Assembly: GCA_016295895.1 (NCBI GenBank)
Contig: JAEDKI010000069.1
Location: forward strand, 1-8,842
Reading direction: 5' to 3'
Origin: Clostridiaceae bacterium
Lineage (GTDB): Bacteria; Bacillota; Clostridia; Oscillospirales; Acutalibacteraceae
DNA length: 8,842 nt
The notes under the pieces are model-generated. The model saw only the letters and a list, made by a program, of their open reading frames with translations, was not told where the DNA came from and did no database searches. Shown one piece after another: positions 1-5,739 of this stretch (within the stretch, counting starts at the first letter, position 1; each line of letters begins with the position of its first letter). Made by a program: the position numbers and the translations under genes.

Positions 1-18
1 CGGTGTTCATAAGACAGT

Positions 19-62
19 AACAGTCACAGTAGTTTGCTCTGCTGTGGCTGTTCTTTTTTTTT
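19..62 (+). terminator. Rho-independent terminator of an upstream gene
   Basis: An 11-bp stem (19-29 with 42-52, one G:T pair) encloses a 12-base loop and is followed by an almost unbroken T run (54-62). This is the standard intrinsic terminator form and reads on the plus strand, so it probably ends a gene that lies left of the window. Confidence 0.85.
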
Positions 63-112
63 ATACGGTTATGTGATAGTATGAAACCGAACAGACCGAC
101 AAATCGGGATCT

Positions 113-138
113 GTAGGGGACGATGCCCACATCGTCCC
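113..138 (+). repeat. GTAGGG hairpin repeat, copy 1
   Basis: A 26-base unit starting GTAGGG with a perfect 9-bp stem (117-125 with 130-138) and a 4-base loop. It is nearly identical to the inverse of copy 7 at 515-540, with one loop difference. Confidence 0.8.
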
Positions 139-152
139 AAAGAAAAACATTT

Positions 153-200
153 CATTATTTGCCTGAGGCAAACCGGAACGCCGGGGACTGAGTTCCCTAC
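153..200 (-). repeat. 48-bp double-hairpin repeat, copy a (hairpin copy 2)
   Basis: Read on the minus strand, this begins GTAGGG and forms an imperfect first hairpin (175-181 with 190-196, one mismatch). A short linker follows, then a second perfect 6-bp hairpin (158-163 with 167-172), then AATAAT. It aligns without gaps over 48 bases to 386-433, with 34 of 48 positions identical. Several of the differences are paired changes that keep the stems. Confidence 0.75.
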
Positions 201-268
201 TGAACCGATTATTAAATCTGAATAATTCAGCCATTCCGAAAAAACAACAAAAAATCAACGGTAACACC

Positions 269-291
269 GTAGGGGAGAACTGTGTTCTCCC
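269..291 (+). repeat. GTAGGG hairpin repeat, copy 3
   Basis: A shorter variant: the GTAGGG start with an 8-bp perfect stem (273-280 with 284-291) and a 3-base loop. A small hairpin (258-262 with 266-270) overlaps its left edge. Confidence 0.7.
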
Positions 292-332
292 GTCGTTTAG
301 TTACGCAATGCTTTGATATATAACGATTTCTT

Positions 333-358
333 GTAGGGAACGCTGTCCTCAGCGTTCC
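333..358 (+). repeat. GTAGGG hairpin repeat, copy 4
   Basis: A 26-base unit with a perfect 9-bp stem (337-345 with 350-358) and a 4-base loop. It has the same length and GTAGGG start as copies 1, 2, 5 and 7, but the arms differ in sequence while still pairing. Confidence 0.8.
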
Positions 359-385
359 GAAAACGGCACGGTTTACGTAAAATCC

Positions 386-433
386 GTAGGGTTCGGCGTC
401 TCCGACGAACCGATTCGCCGCAGGCGAATAATC
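386..433 (+). repeat. 48-bp double-hairpin repeat, copy b (hairpin copy 5)
   Basis: The first hairpin pairs 390-398 with 403-411, with one mismatch. It is followed by a second perfect 7-bp hairpin (413-419 with 423-429) and then AATAAT. This is the opposite-orientation partner of 153-200. The arm bases TT/AA here replace AA/TT there, and a C:G pair in the second stem replaces T:A, so the structure is kept while the sequence changes. Confidence 0.8.
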
Positions 434-456
434 TGTATATTTCAAAATTTCAAAAC

Positions 457-480
457 GGCGGGAGCAAGCCCCCGCCCTAC
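457..480 (-). repeat. GTAGGG hairpin repeat, copy 6
   Basis: Minus-strand orientation, ending CCCTAC on the plus strand. A GC-rich stem pairs 457-465 with 468-476 with one mismatch. It is a shorter, GC-richer variant of the family. Confidence 0.7.
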
Positions 481-514
481 CGTGAATACTGCAAAACATA
501 ATTATCCCGCTTTT

Positions 515-540
515 GGGACGATGTAGGCATCGTCCCCTAC
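515..540 (-). repeat. GTAGGG hairpin repeat, copy 7
   Basis: A perfect 9-bp stem (515-523 with 528-536) and 4-base loop. Its reverse complement matches copy 1 over 29 bases with one mismatch (512-540 against 113-141). On the plus strand both copies are followed by the same 11 bases, AAAGAAAAACA. Confidence 0.8.
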
Positions 541-570
541 AAAGAAAAACAAAAAACTCGCAACCCCCAA

Positions 571-587
571 TTTGTCTGCCGGACAAA
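571..587. repeat. Small palindrome
   Basis: A 6-bp inverted repeat (TTTGTC/GACAAA) around a 5-base spacer. It resembles the second hairpin of the double-hairpin units but lacks an attached GTAGGG unit. No T run follows, so it is not a terminator. Confidence 0.45.
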
Positions 588-682
588 AATGTCTGTCAGA
601 ACAAATATGGAATTTTCTCGCTTTATGTCGTGTTACTGATTGAATTATTATGATATTATTACGGTAAAGGGAGGCACATTAC

Positions 683-1291
683 ATGGATCAAATACGAATC
701 GGAAGATTTTTAAAAGAACTCCGAAAAGAAAAAGGACTTACACAAGAATAAACGGCTGAAATTCTTAATGTTTCCGGAAGAACTGTTTCTCGTTGGGAAA
801 CGGGGAATAATATGCCTGATATCAGCGTGATGATTGAAATAGCTGAACTTTATGATGTGCCAATTCCGGAAATTATCGACGGAGAAAGAAAAAGCGGGGA
901 TATGAATGAAGGAGAAAAAGAAACAGCAGAAGTAATGGCAACCTATGCAACATCAGAGAAAGAAACAATTATAAAAGGTATTCGCAATGAAAGCATCATC
1001 GGCACCGTTGCTATAGTAGTTTTGGCGGTGCTTGAATTCATCGGCATCAAGTCATCAGATGCGGCAGAATATATATCTTTATATTGCGATTCTCTGGTTT
1101 CTGTTTCTGTATTAATAATACTTTTGCATTCAACAGGATTACTTTATAAATTAAAGCACAGGGACAGTCTTGTCAATTTGCCGACACCTTTGAAATATAT
1201 TATTACGGCAGTTGCGGCGTTTGCCGTTGCGTTTATTTTGAGCTTGGCAATCAAGCTGTTTTTGGATAATACAAAAGCAGAAAAATTTTGA
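683..1291 (+). pseudogene. XRE-family regulator with C-terminal membrane segments, broken by an in-frame stop
   Basis: The gene starts at ATG 683 with a good binding site (AAAGGGAGG, 666-674, 8-base gap). The first 22 codons begin a Cro/CI-type helix-turn-helix (IGRFLKELRKEKGLTQE). Codon 23 is then TAA (749-751), exactly where this family normally has glutamine (LTQEQ), so one C-to-T change explains it. The same frame continues through the rest of the HTH (NVSGRTVSRWETGNNMPD) to a TGA at 1289, giving 202 codon positions. Residues after about 100 contain three hydrophobic segments, so the ancestor was a membrane-tethered or membrane-sensing repressor. Reinitiation at ATG 812, behind GGGG, could make a 159-residue product without an intact HTH. 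A genuine mutation or a sequence error are both possible; readthrough is unlikely. The domain identity is firm and the signal sensed is unknown. Confidence 0.85.
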
Positions 1292-1304
1292 AAAGGTAAA
1301 TAAA

Positions 1305-1469
1305 ATGAAATATTGTATAAATTGTAAAAAGAAGTATAATACGGAAGATGAACTCTGCCCGAACTGTGGCTCTGAGCTGTGTGAAATGTCACGGGATGCC
1401 GGTGATGAGATTAATGAAAACGAAAATGCAGAAATCATTTCCGTTATGATGATAACGGGTATTCTGTAA
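1305..1469 (+). CDS. Small zinc-ribbon protein, 54 residues
   Basis: ATG 1305 lies 13 bases after the regulator stop, with AAAAGG about 9 bases upstream, so the two are probably co-transcribed. The protein has the pattern C4-x2-C7-x10-C18-x2-C21, a typical treble-clef or zinc-ribbon knuckle (YCINCKKKYNTEDELCPNCG). An acidic tail rich in Asn and Glu follows. No transmembrane segment or catalytic domain is visible. Such short ribbons often form the N-terminus of longer proteins, so this may be a full small protein or a truncated one; the tail ends shortly before the terminator. The function is unknown, and a role tied to the neighbouring regulator is only an inference from position. Confidence 0.65.
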   Translation: MKYCINCKKKYNTEDELCPNCGSELCEMSRDAGDEINENENAEIISVMMITGIL

Positions 1470-1474
1470 TCAGG

Positions 1475-1509
1475 AAACGCCCCGGACACTTGAATGTCCG
1501 GGGCGTTTT
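1475..1509 (+). terminator. Strong intrinsic terminator
   Basis: A perfect 14-bp GC-rich stem (1475-1488 with 1495-1508), a 6-base loop and TTTT at 1506-1509. It lies 6 bases after the zinc-ribbon stop and ends the plus-strand unit. Read on the minus strand the stem is followed by only three T, so it may act weakly on the convergent metal operon as well. Confidence 0.85.
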
Positions 1510-1558
1510 GAGCTTTAGGCGCAACAGTGAAAGTCACGCTTTTTCATATTAACTTGTC

Positions 1559-1633
1559 TTATGCGCCCGAGGTACTGTAAGCGGGGTAGGCGTAGTTGTT
1601 GAAGGCGTAGTTGAAAAGATAGTAGCCTGACAT
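1559..1633 (-). CDS. Candidate 24-residue aromatic-rich small protein
   Basis: A 24-codon minus-strand frame begins 10 bases after the permease stop and ends in TAA. Eight of 24 residues are Tyr or Phe (start MSGYYLFNYAF, end PAYSTSGA), an unusual composition. AAGGAA lies about 13-14 bases upstream of the ATG, overlapping the end of the permease gene; the spacing is longer than ideal. No family is recognised and no Cys is present. It may be a small operon protein or chance, and the evidence is only position, composition and a weak binding site. Confidence 0.3.
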   Translation of the reverse strand: MSGYYLFNYAFNNYAYPAYSTSGA

Positions 1634-1643
1634 ATTTGCTTAT

Positions 1644-2483
1644 TTATTTCCTTGCAACCTTTCCGACTGAGGCGCAGATGATGAATGCCGCAATATCTGC
1701 TGCAACAACCGTTGACCCGACGGGTGTTCCGAAAATGATTGACGCAAAGATGCCGAGAACGGCGCAGATTACGGAGATAACCGCCGAGCTGATAATGACC
1801 GAACGGAAGCTTTTGAAGATTCTCATTGCCGAGAGGGCAGGGAAGATTATCAGCGCAGATATCAGCAGAGCGCCGACAAGGTTCATGGCAAGCACGATAA
1901 CAACGGCGGTAACAACTGCGATAACAATGTTATAAGCCTGAGTTCTTATTCCCGTTGCCGCCGCAAAGCCTTCGTCAAAGGTGACAGCAAAGATTTTGTG
2001 ATAAAAAAGAATAAAAACGAGAAGCACAACCGCCGTCAAAGCAAGGCAGAGATAAACATCCGTCTTTGAGAGCGTCAGAATCGAGGTTGAGCCGAAAAGC
2101 GTTGAGCAGACATCGCCGCTGATATTTGTTGAAGCGGAAAAAATATTGAGCAGAAGATAGCCGAGAGCGAGTGCGCCGACCGAAATCATTGCTATTGCGG
2201 CGTCGCCCTTGATTTTTGCTTTGCCGTTAACGCCGAGAATGATTACTGCGGCGGCAATTGTGACGGGCAGGGTGACAGTCATCGGCGCAAAGCCGCAGAC
2301 CGTTGCAATCGCAAGCGCACCGAAAGCCACATGCGACAGCCCGTCGCCTATCATAGAATATCTTTTCAGCACAAGGCTGACGCCGAGCAGGGCGGCGCAG
2401 AGCGAAATCAGCACACCCGCAATCAGTGCATAGCGCACAAACGGGTAGCTCATGTATTGCCCGAGGGTTGCGATAATATTCAT
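1644..2483 (-). CDS. znuB: Zinc/manganese ABC transporter permease (ABC-3 family)
   Basis: A 279-residue polytopic membrane protein with about seven to nine hydrophobic segments. It forms the channel through which the metal passes into the cytoplasm, driven by the neighbouring ATPase. Family landmarks are the early block GVSLVLKRYSMIGDGLSHVAFGA (about residues 34-56, cut here at 20: GVSLVLKRYSMIGDGLSHVA) and the late block NLVGALLISALIIFPALSA (about 201-219), typical of ZnuB/MntB/TroC permeases. The length is normal for the family. Its ATG overlaps the ATPase stop by 4 bases (ATGA), and GGGAGG at 2493-2498 supports this start. The gene is intact. The permease sequence alone does not separate Zn from Mn. 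Confidence 0.92.
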   Translation of the reverse strand: MNIIATLGQYMSYPFVRYALIAGVLISLCAALLGVSLVLKRYSMIGDGLSHVAFGALAIATVCGFAPMTVTLPVTIAAAVIILGVNGKAKIKGDAAIAMISVGALALGYLLLNIFSASTNISGDVCSTLFGSTSILTLSKTDVYLCLALTAVVLLVFILFYHKIFAVTFDEGFAAATGIRTQAYNIVIAVVTAVVIVLAMNLVGALLISALIIFPALSAMRIFKSFRSVIISSAVISVICAVLGIFASIIFGTPVGSTVVAADIAAFIICASVGKVARK

Positions 2484-3187
2484 TTCGCCTTACCTCCCTC
2501 GGAAAAGCGATGATAAACGTCGCTTTTAACATAATCTTCTTTTTTGCCGAAAAACAGCGGCTTATGGCCAATATGCAGAATGTGAGAAGCGTATTCAACC
2601 GCCGCTTCCATGTCGTGCGAAACCATAATTACGGTCATACCCGACTTGTTGATTTCTTCTATCAGAGAATAAAGGCTCTTTGTGACCATAGGATCAAGGC
2701 CTGCAACGGGTTCGTCAAGAACAAGCAGCTTTTCTGCGGCGCAGAGTGCTCTTGCAAGAAGAACCCTCTGCTGCTGACCGCCCGAAAGCTCTCTGTAGCA
2801 TTTGCCCGAAAGGTCGGTGATTCCGAGCTTTTCCATGTTCCGTGCCGCAGTGTCTTTTTGCGATTTTGAATAAAACGGTCTGAATCCGCTCCTGTTAAGA
2901 CAGCCCGAAAGCACGATTTCTTTCACCGAAGCGGGGAAATCCTTCTGAACCTCGGTCTGCTGAGGCAGATAGCCTATTTCATTCTGTTTAAGTCCGTCTG
3001 AAAATTCGATTTTGCCCGAAATAACATTTTTTTGACCGAGCAATGTTTTCATCAGGGTGCTTTTGCCCGAGCCGTTTTCACCGACAATGCAAAGGTAGTC
3101 GCCGTCGGACACGCTGAAATTAATATCTGAAACTATCGCTTTTCCCTCGTATCCGAGCGAAGCATTGCTAACGGTTATCAGCGCCAT
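2480..3187 (-). CDS. znuC: Zinc/manganese ABC transporter ATP-binding protein
   Basis: A 235-residue ABC ATPase that powers the permease from the cytoplasmic side. All motifs are present: Walker A GENGSGKST (36-44), Q-loop around Q76-Q77, signature LSGGQQQR (134-141), Walker B LLVLDE (154-159), D-loop AGLDP and switch histidine H191 (SHD). The length is typical of ZnuC/MntA-type ATPases. Its ATG shares one base with the lipoprotein stop (TGATG), and GGAGG at 3198-3202 sits inside the end of that gene, which indicates translational coupling. The 3' end overlaps the permease by 4 bases. The motif set is complete, so it should be active. Confidence 0.94.
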   Translation of the reverse strand: MALITVSNASLGYEGKAIVSDINFSVSDGDYLCIVGENGSGKSTLMKTLLGQKNVISGKIEFSDGLKQNEIGYLPQQTEVQKDFPASVKEIVLSGCLNRSGFRPFYSKSQKDTAARNMEKLGITDLSGKCYRELSGGQQQRVLLARALCAAEKLLVLDEPVAGLDPMVTKSLYSLIEEINKSGMTVIMVSHDMEAAVEYASHILHIGHKPLFFGKKEDYVKSDVYHRFSEGGKAK

Positions 3188-4140
3188 CAGTTAAGAGCCT
3201 CCAATATAACTTCAAAATTGTTTTTCATAATGTCAAGATAATTAACGCCGTTTTCAATATCCTTTGCGGTTACAGATTGGCAGGAGTTGAGTTCGGCGGT
3301 TTTTGCGCCCGTTGCCTCGCACACGGTTTTGGCAATCGAGCCGTCGGAGCCGTCAATAGTCAGCACGACGGGGAGCGAAAGCTCCTTTGTTTTGTCAATG
3401 AGGAAAGCCATCGTCTTAAAGCTTGCTTCACTCTCGGATGAACAGCCTGCAAACGCCGCATAATATGACAGCCCGTAATCCTCAGTCAGATATCTGAACG
3501 GAAAACGGTCGGCAAAAAGCAGAGTTTTTCTCTTTGCGCCGTCAACCGCCGCCGAGAAATTACGGTCAAGCTCGCTGAGCTTTGCGCTGTATGAATCGGC
3601 ATTTGCCTTGTATTTTTCCGAATTTTCGGGGTCAATGCCGCAGACTGCGTCGCAGAGAGCGGAGGTCATTTTTTCGGCATTTCTGACCGAAAGCCAGATA
3701 TGCTCGTCCTCCTCGGCGTGGCTGCCCGAGTGAGCCTCAAGGTGCTCCTCCTCCTCGTGCTCCATGCCTGCAACATATTCTTCTTCAAGCGTATCAACCG
3801 TGTCCATCAGAGCAAGCGTTTTAAGAGCGGGATTGTTTGCGGATTTAATTGCGCTTTCAACCCATCTGTCGGAATTGCCGCCGATATAAACAAAAAGGTC
3901 GGCTGAACCGATTTTGATAATATCCTGAGCGGTAGGCTCGAAGCTGTGCAAATCCGCACCGTCATCAATGAGCAGGGTCAACCCCTCGTCGGAGCCTAAA
4001 ATATTTTTAAGAAAATCATACTGCGGAAAGGTTGTGCAAACAATGCTGAGTTTATGCTGTTCCTCTGTTTTTCCCGAGCAGGAAGCAAGGGTGCAGAGCA
4101 AAATCAGCAAAGAAACAAATATACTTATAATTCTTTTCAT
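3187..4140 (-). CDS. znuA: Metal-binding lipoprotein of the Zn/Mn ABC transporter
   Basis: A 317-residue solute-binding protein (cluster A-I, ZnuA/TroA/PsaA type), anchored outside the membrane, that captures the metal for import. The start at 4140 is chosen because GGAGG (4149-4153) lies 8 bases upstream and the product then opens with a lipoprotein signal ending in the lipobox LASC (C21). A frame start at 4218 would bury the signal. Visible ligand candidates are H65 (DLHSFEPT) and H147 (DEHIWLS). A His/Glu-rich loop at about 127-147 is typical of zinc binders. At the third ligand site the usual His of many ZnuA proteins is replaced: the local sequence reads FADRFPFRY with D211, and D263 (LTIDGSD) may be the fourth ligand. 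The H/H/D/D set leaves Zn or Mn open. Its stop overlaps the ATPase start by one base. Confidence 0.9.
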   Translation of the reverse strand: MKRIISIFVSLLILLCTLASCSGKTEEQHKLSIVCTTFPQYDFLKNILGSDEGLTLLIDDGADLHSFEPTAQDIIKIGSADLFVYIGGNSDRWVESAIKSANNPALKTLALMDTVDTLEEEYVAGMEHEEEEHLEAHSGSHAEEDEHIWLSVRNAEKMTSALCDAVCGIDPENSEKYKANADSYSAKLSELDRNFSAAVDGAKRKTLLFADRFPFRYLTEDYGLSYYAAFAGCSSESEASFKTMAFLIDKTKELSLPVVLTIDGSDGSIAKTVCEATGAKTAELNSCQSVTAKDIENGVNYLDIMKNNFEVILEALN

Positions 4141-4148
4141 TAATATTT

Positions 4149-4153
4149 CCTCC
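4149..4153 (-). promoter_or_regulatory. Ribosome binding site deciding the lipoprotein start
   Basis: GGAGG on the minus strand lies 8 bases before ATG 4140. It sits in the 22-base gap after the Fur gene and fixes the start at the signal-peptide methionine. Confidence 0.85.
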
Positions 4154-4162
4154 GGATAACCC

Positions 4163-4552
4163 TCATTTTTTGCATGAATTGCATCTGCCGAGCAAAACCG
4201 TGTGGCTGTCAATTTCAAAGCTCGTGCTGTTTTTGATGTCGTTTTTGATTATTGAAGTTGTGCCGCTGTCAAGGTGATACACTTTACCGCAATCGGTGCA
4301 TTTCATATGAAGATGCCCCTCGCATTTTTCGTTGCTGATGAACTGATAAACAAAGCTGCGGCTGTTGCCCTTGACAGAGCGGTGAACAAGACCGTCTTCA
4401 ACAAGCTTTGTCATCAGTCTGTATGCGGTGCTCGGGCTGATAACGCCCGAACCGATTGATTCGATAATTTCCTCAATAGTGAACGCCTTTGCGGAATTTG
4501 CCTGCAAAAAGTCAATGAGCGTTTTCTTCTGCTGAGTATTGTAAACTCTCAT
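4163..4552 (-). CDS. Fur-family metalloregulator (Zur-like candidate)
   Basis: A 129-residue Fur-family repressor. The N-terminal winged helix (about 6-70) includes SPSTAYRLMTKLVEDGLVHR, the recognition-helix region. The C-terminal dimerisation and metal domain has HLHMKCTDCGKVYHL (80-94) and a final CNSC (124-127). C85, C88, C124 and C127 form the usual structural zinc site; H80, H82 and H117 are candidate sensory ligands. The start at 4552 is preferred over 4609 because GGAGG (4563-4567) lies 10 bases upstream, and the longer version would extend through that site almost to the -10 box. It is the first gene of the metal-import operon, 22 bases before the lipoprotein, so autoregulation in response to Zn is the simplest reading. 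Mn- or Fe-sensing cannot be ruled out from sequence. Confidence 0.9.
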   Translation of the reverse strand: MRVYNTQQKKTLIDFLQANSAKAFTIEEIIESIGSGVISPSTAYRLMTKLVEDGLVHRSVKGNSRSFVYQFISNEKCEGHLHMKCTDCGKVYHLDSGTTSIIKNDIKNSTSFEIDSHTVLLGRCNSCKK

Positions 4553-4591
4553 TATCAAATTACCTCCGAATTTGAGAATAACTCCTAAATT

Positions 4592-4619
4592 ATTATACAC
4601 ATATATCACGAAAAGTCAA
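4592..4619 (-). promoter_or_regulatory. Sigma-A type promoter of the fur-znu operon
   Basis: On the minus strand, TTGACT (-35, 4614-4619) and TATAAT (-10, 4592-4597) are separated by 16 bases. The transcription start would be near 4585, about 33 bases before the Fur ATG. The AT-rich spacer could hold a Fur/Zur operator, but I see no clean 7-1-7 inverted repeat. No other promoter is evident inside the operon. Confidence 0.8.
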
Positions 4620-4624
4620 CATAA

Positions 4625-5000
4625 AAAAGCAAGATATCGGAGCTTGTTGCTGACAGCATGTTTGATGTTTTCGTTGATAAAAAATTCGCCGATAAGCTTG
4701 CCAAAGAGGAAAGAAGCTTTGCCAAAAAGCTTTCAAACCATATCGGCAATATTATCAGCGAGATGAAAAGAGCGATTGCCGCTTTCGCCGCAGGCAAGGA
4801 TAAAATTGAAATTAAGGCGCTTTATAACGACATTGAGAAGCTCGACAAAATCAGAGATATGCTTCTTGAGGGATTGGATAAAGCAAGCGAGAATTTCAGG
4901 GCGAGGGAGCAGGAGCAAAAAAAATACCGCCGGTGAGGCGGTTGATTCAGCGAAAGATATAAACAGCATATCAAGAGATGATATCGAATCCGTTCAATAA
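4625..5000 (+). pseudogene. Remnant of a phage/ICE large polyvalent protein (tail of a metallopeptidase-like region)
   Basis: An open frame runs from just after TAA 4622 and encodes ISELVADSMFDVFVDKKFAD and then a charged helical stretch to about residue 90. This resembles the segment that follows the zincin-like peptidase domain in large polyvalent proteins of prophages and integrative elements (ELVAD followed by helices rich in Lys and Arg). There is no HExxH metal motif here, so only the downstream part survives. At an A8 run (4917-4924) the frame shifts. The original frame stops at 4934-4936, while the shifted frame continues with sensible sequence (NTAGEAVDSAKDINSISRDD) to TAA 4998. There is no ribosome binding site or promoter of its own, and it begins next to the Fur promoter. 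Family assignment is from memory of such proteins, so moderate. Confidence 0.6.
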
Positions 5001-5262
5001 ATAATGATGCATTCACTATATGCTGTTGCAGATATTGGAAACGGTCCCGAAGTTCTTAAACTTTATGTAGAGGAACTGAATAATGTAAATAGCAATGAGA
5101 CAATCAAAAGAACATATATGCTTCAGAATATAGAAAAGCAGCTGGGCTCAGTAAGTTCACAGAATAAATCTGCTAGCCTAGTCGCTCCAACTGCTATAAA
5201 TAATATATTAAATTTATATTATTTTGTCAAGCTTTATGATAAAAATTTTAATCCGACATCCT

Positions 5263-5280
5263 CAAGCAAGGTTGTTAATG
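5263..5280 (+). repeat. 18-bp direct repeat, first copy
   Basis: An exact 18-base match to 5628-5645, encoding most of the SKVVN peptide just before the YHG motif. In the first copy it leads into the ART-like domain; in the second it leads into unrelated sequence. Confidence 0.75.
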
Positions 5281-5627
5281 TCGATGGTACACCGATAATA
5301 ATGTATCACGGAAGTCCAAACAGCTTCACGGCTTTCGACAAGAAAAAGGCAAAAGCAAGCGGTTTATACGGCAAGGGCTTTTATTTCACCGACAGCGAAA
5401 GCAGCTCGAATTCCAGGGGGAGTAATAACTCCAATAACGCCCTGCATGACGATACTGCTTCTAACACAAGATTATCACAAAAAGATACAAGTGTCAATGC
5501 TGATTCTATGCAAAATCCTCAGGAAGATGCACCAAAAAAATTGAAAGCCGAAAATATGTTGACGATTCCGTTCAGTCGCAGGAATTTAAAAATTGGTTCG
5601 GCGATTGGCAGAACGATTCAGAGAACG

Positions 5628-5645
5628 CAAGCAAGGTTGTTAATG
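5628..5645 (+). repeat. 18-bp direct repeat, second copy
   Basis: The second copy of the 18-base match at 5263-5280, 365 bases away and in a different reading frame. It follows the NWFGDW motif. Confidence 0.75.
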
Positions 5646-5739
5646 CCTTGAACCCGGCGGTCTTGCAATGCTCGGCATTGCCGATAAAAAAGCCAAAATG
5701 GGACATTCCCGGTTTGAAGATTAACAAAGACTTGATGGA

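Larger units (their letters stand above)
63..682. other. Long intergenic region with a hairpin-repeat cluster
   Basis: About 620 bases without a convincing gene. The open frames on the minus strand (61-267 and 227-586) run straight through palindromic repeats, have no ribosome binding site and show no protein family resemblance, so I treat them as chance. The region holds seven GTAGGG-tailed hairpins between 113 and 540, three smaller palindromes (158-172, 413-429, 571-587) and A-rich linkers. From 588 to 665 the DNA is AT-rich and must contain the promoter of the regulator gene at 683, but no convincing -35/-10 pair can be picked. Confidence 0.75.

Noticed and set aside
113..540. CRISPR-like array from repeated GTAGGG units
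   Set aside because: Units differ in arm sequence, occur in both orientations and have irregular spacing, so there are no constant repeats with uniform spacers.
61..586. Two minus-strand open frames (61-267 and 227-586) in the left intergenic region
   Set aside because: They run through palindromic repeats, lack binding sites and show no family resemblance; open only by chance.
749..751. Stop-codon recoding or an alternative genetic code at the TAA inside the regulator
   Set aside because: TAA is used as a normal terminal stop by several neighbouring genes, and no recoding structure is apparent.
1511..1534. Weak stem around GTGAAAGTCAC followed by TTTTT as a second plus-strand terminator
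   Set aside because: Only a 4-bp core stem; the strong terminator at 1475-1509 already ends that unit.
4141..4218. Longer start (4218) for the metal-binding lipoprotein
   Set aside because: It would overlap the Fur gene and place residues before the signal peptide; a strong binding site and lipobox support 4140.
4553..4609. Longer start (4609) for the Fur-family regulator
   Set aside because: The extension covers the GGAGG site and starts upstream of the expected transcription start and inside the promoter spacer.
5665..5681. Hairpin (7-bp stem, 3-base loop) as a terminator for the AraC gene
   Set aside because: No T run follows on the minus strand, and only A-rich sequence follows on the plus strand.
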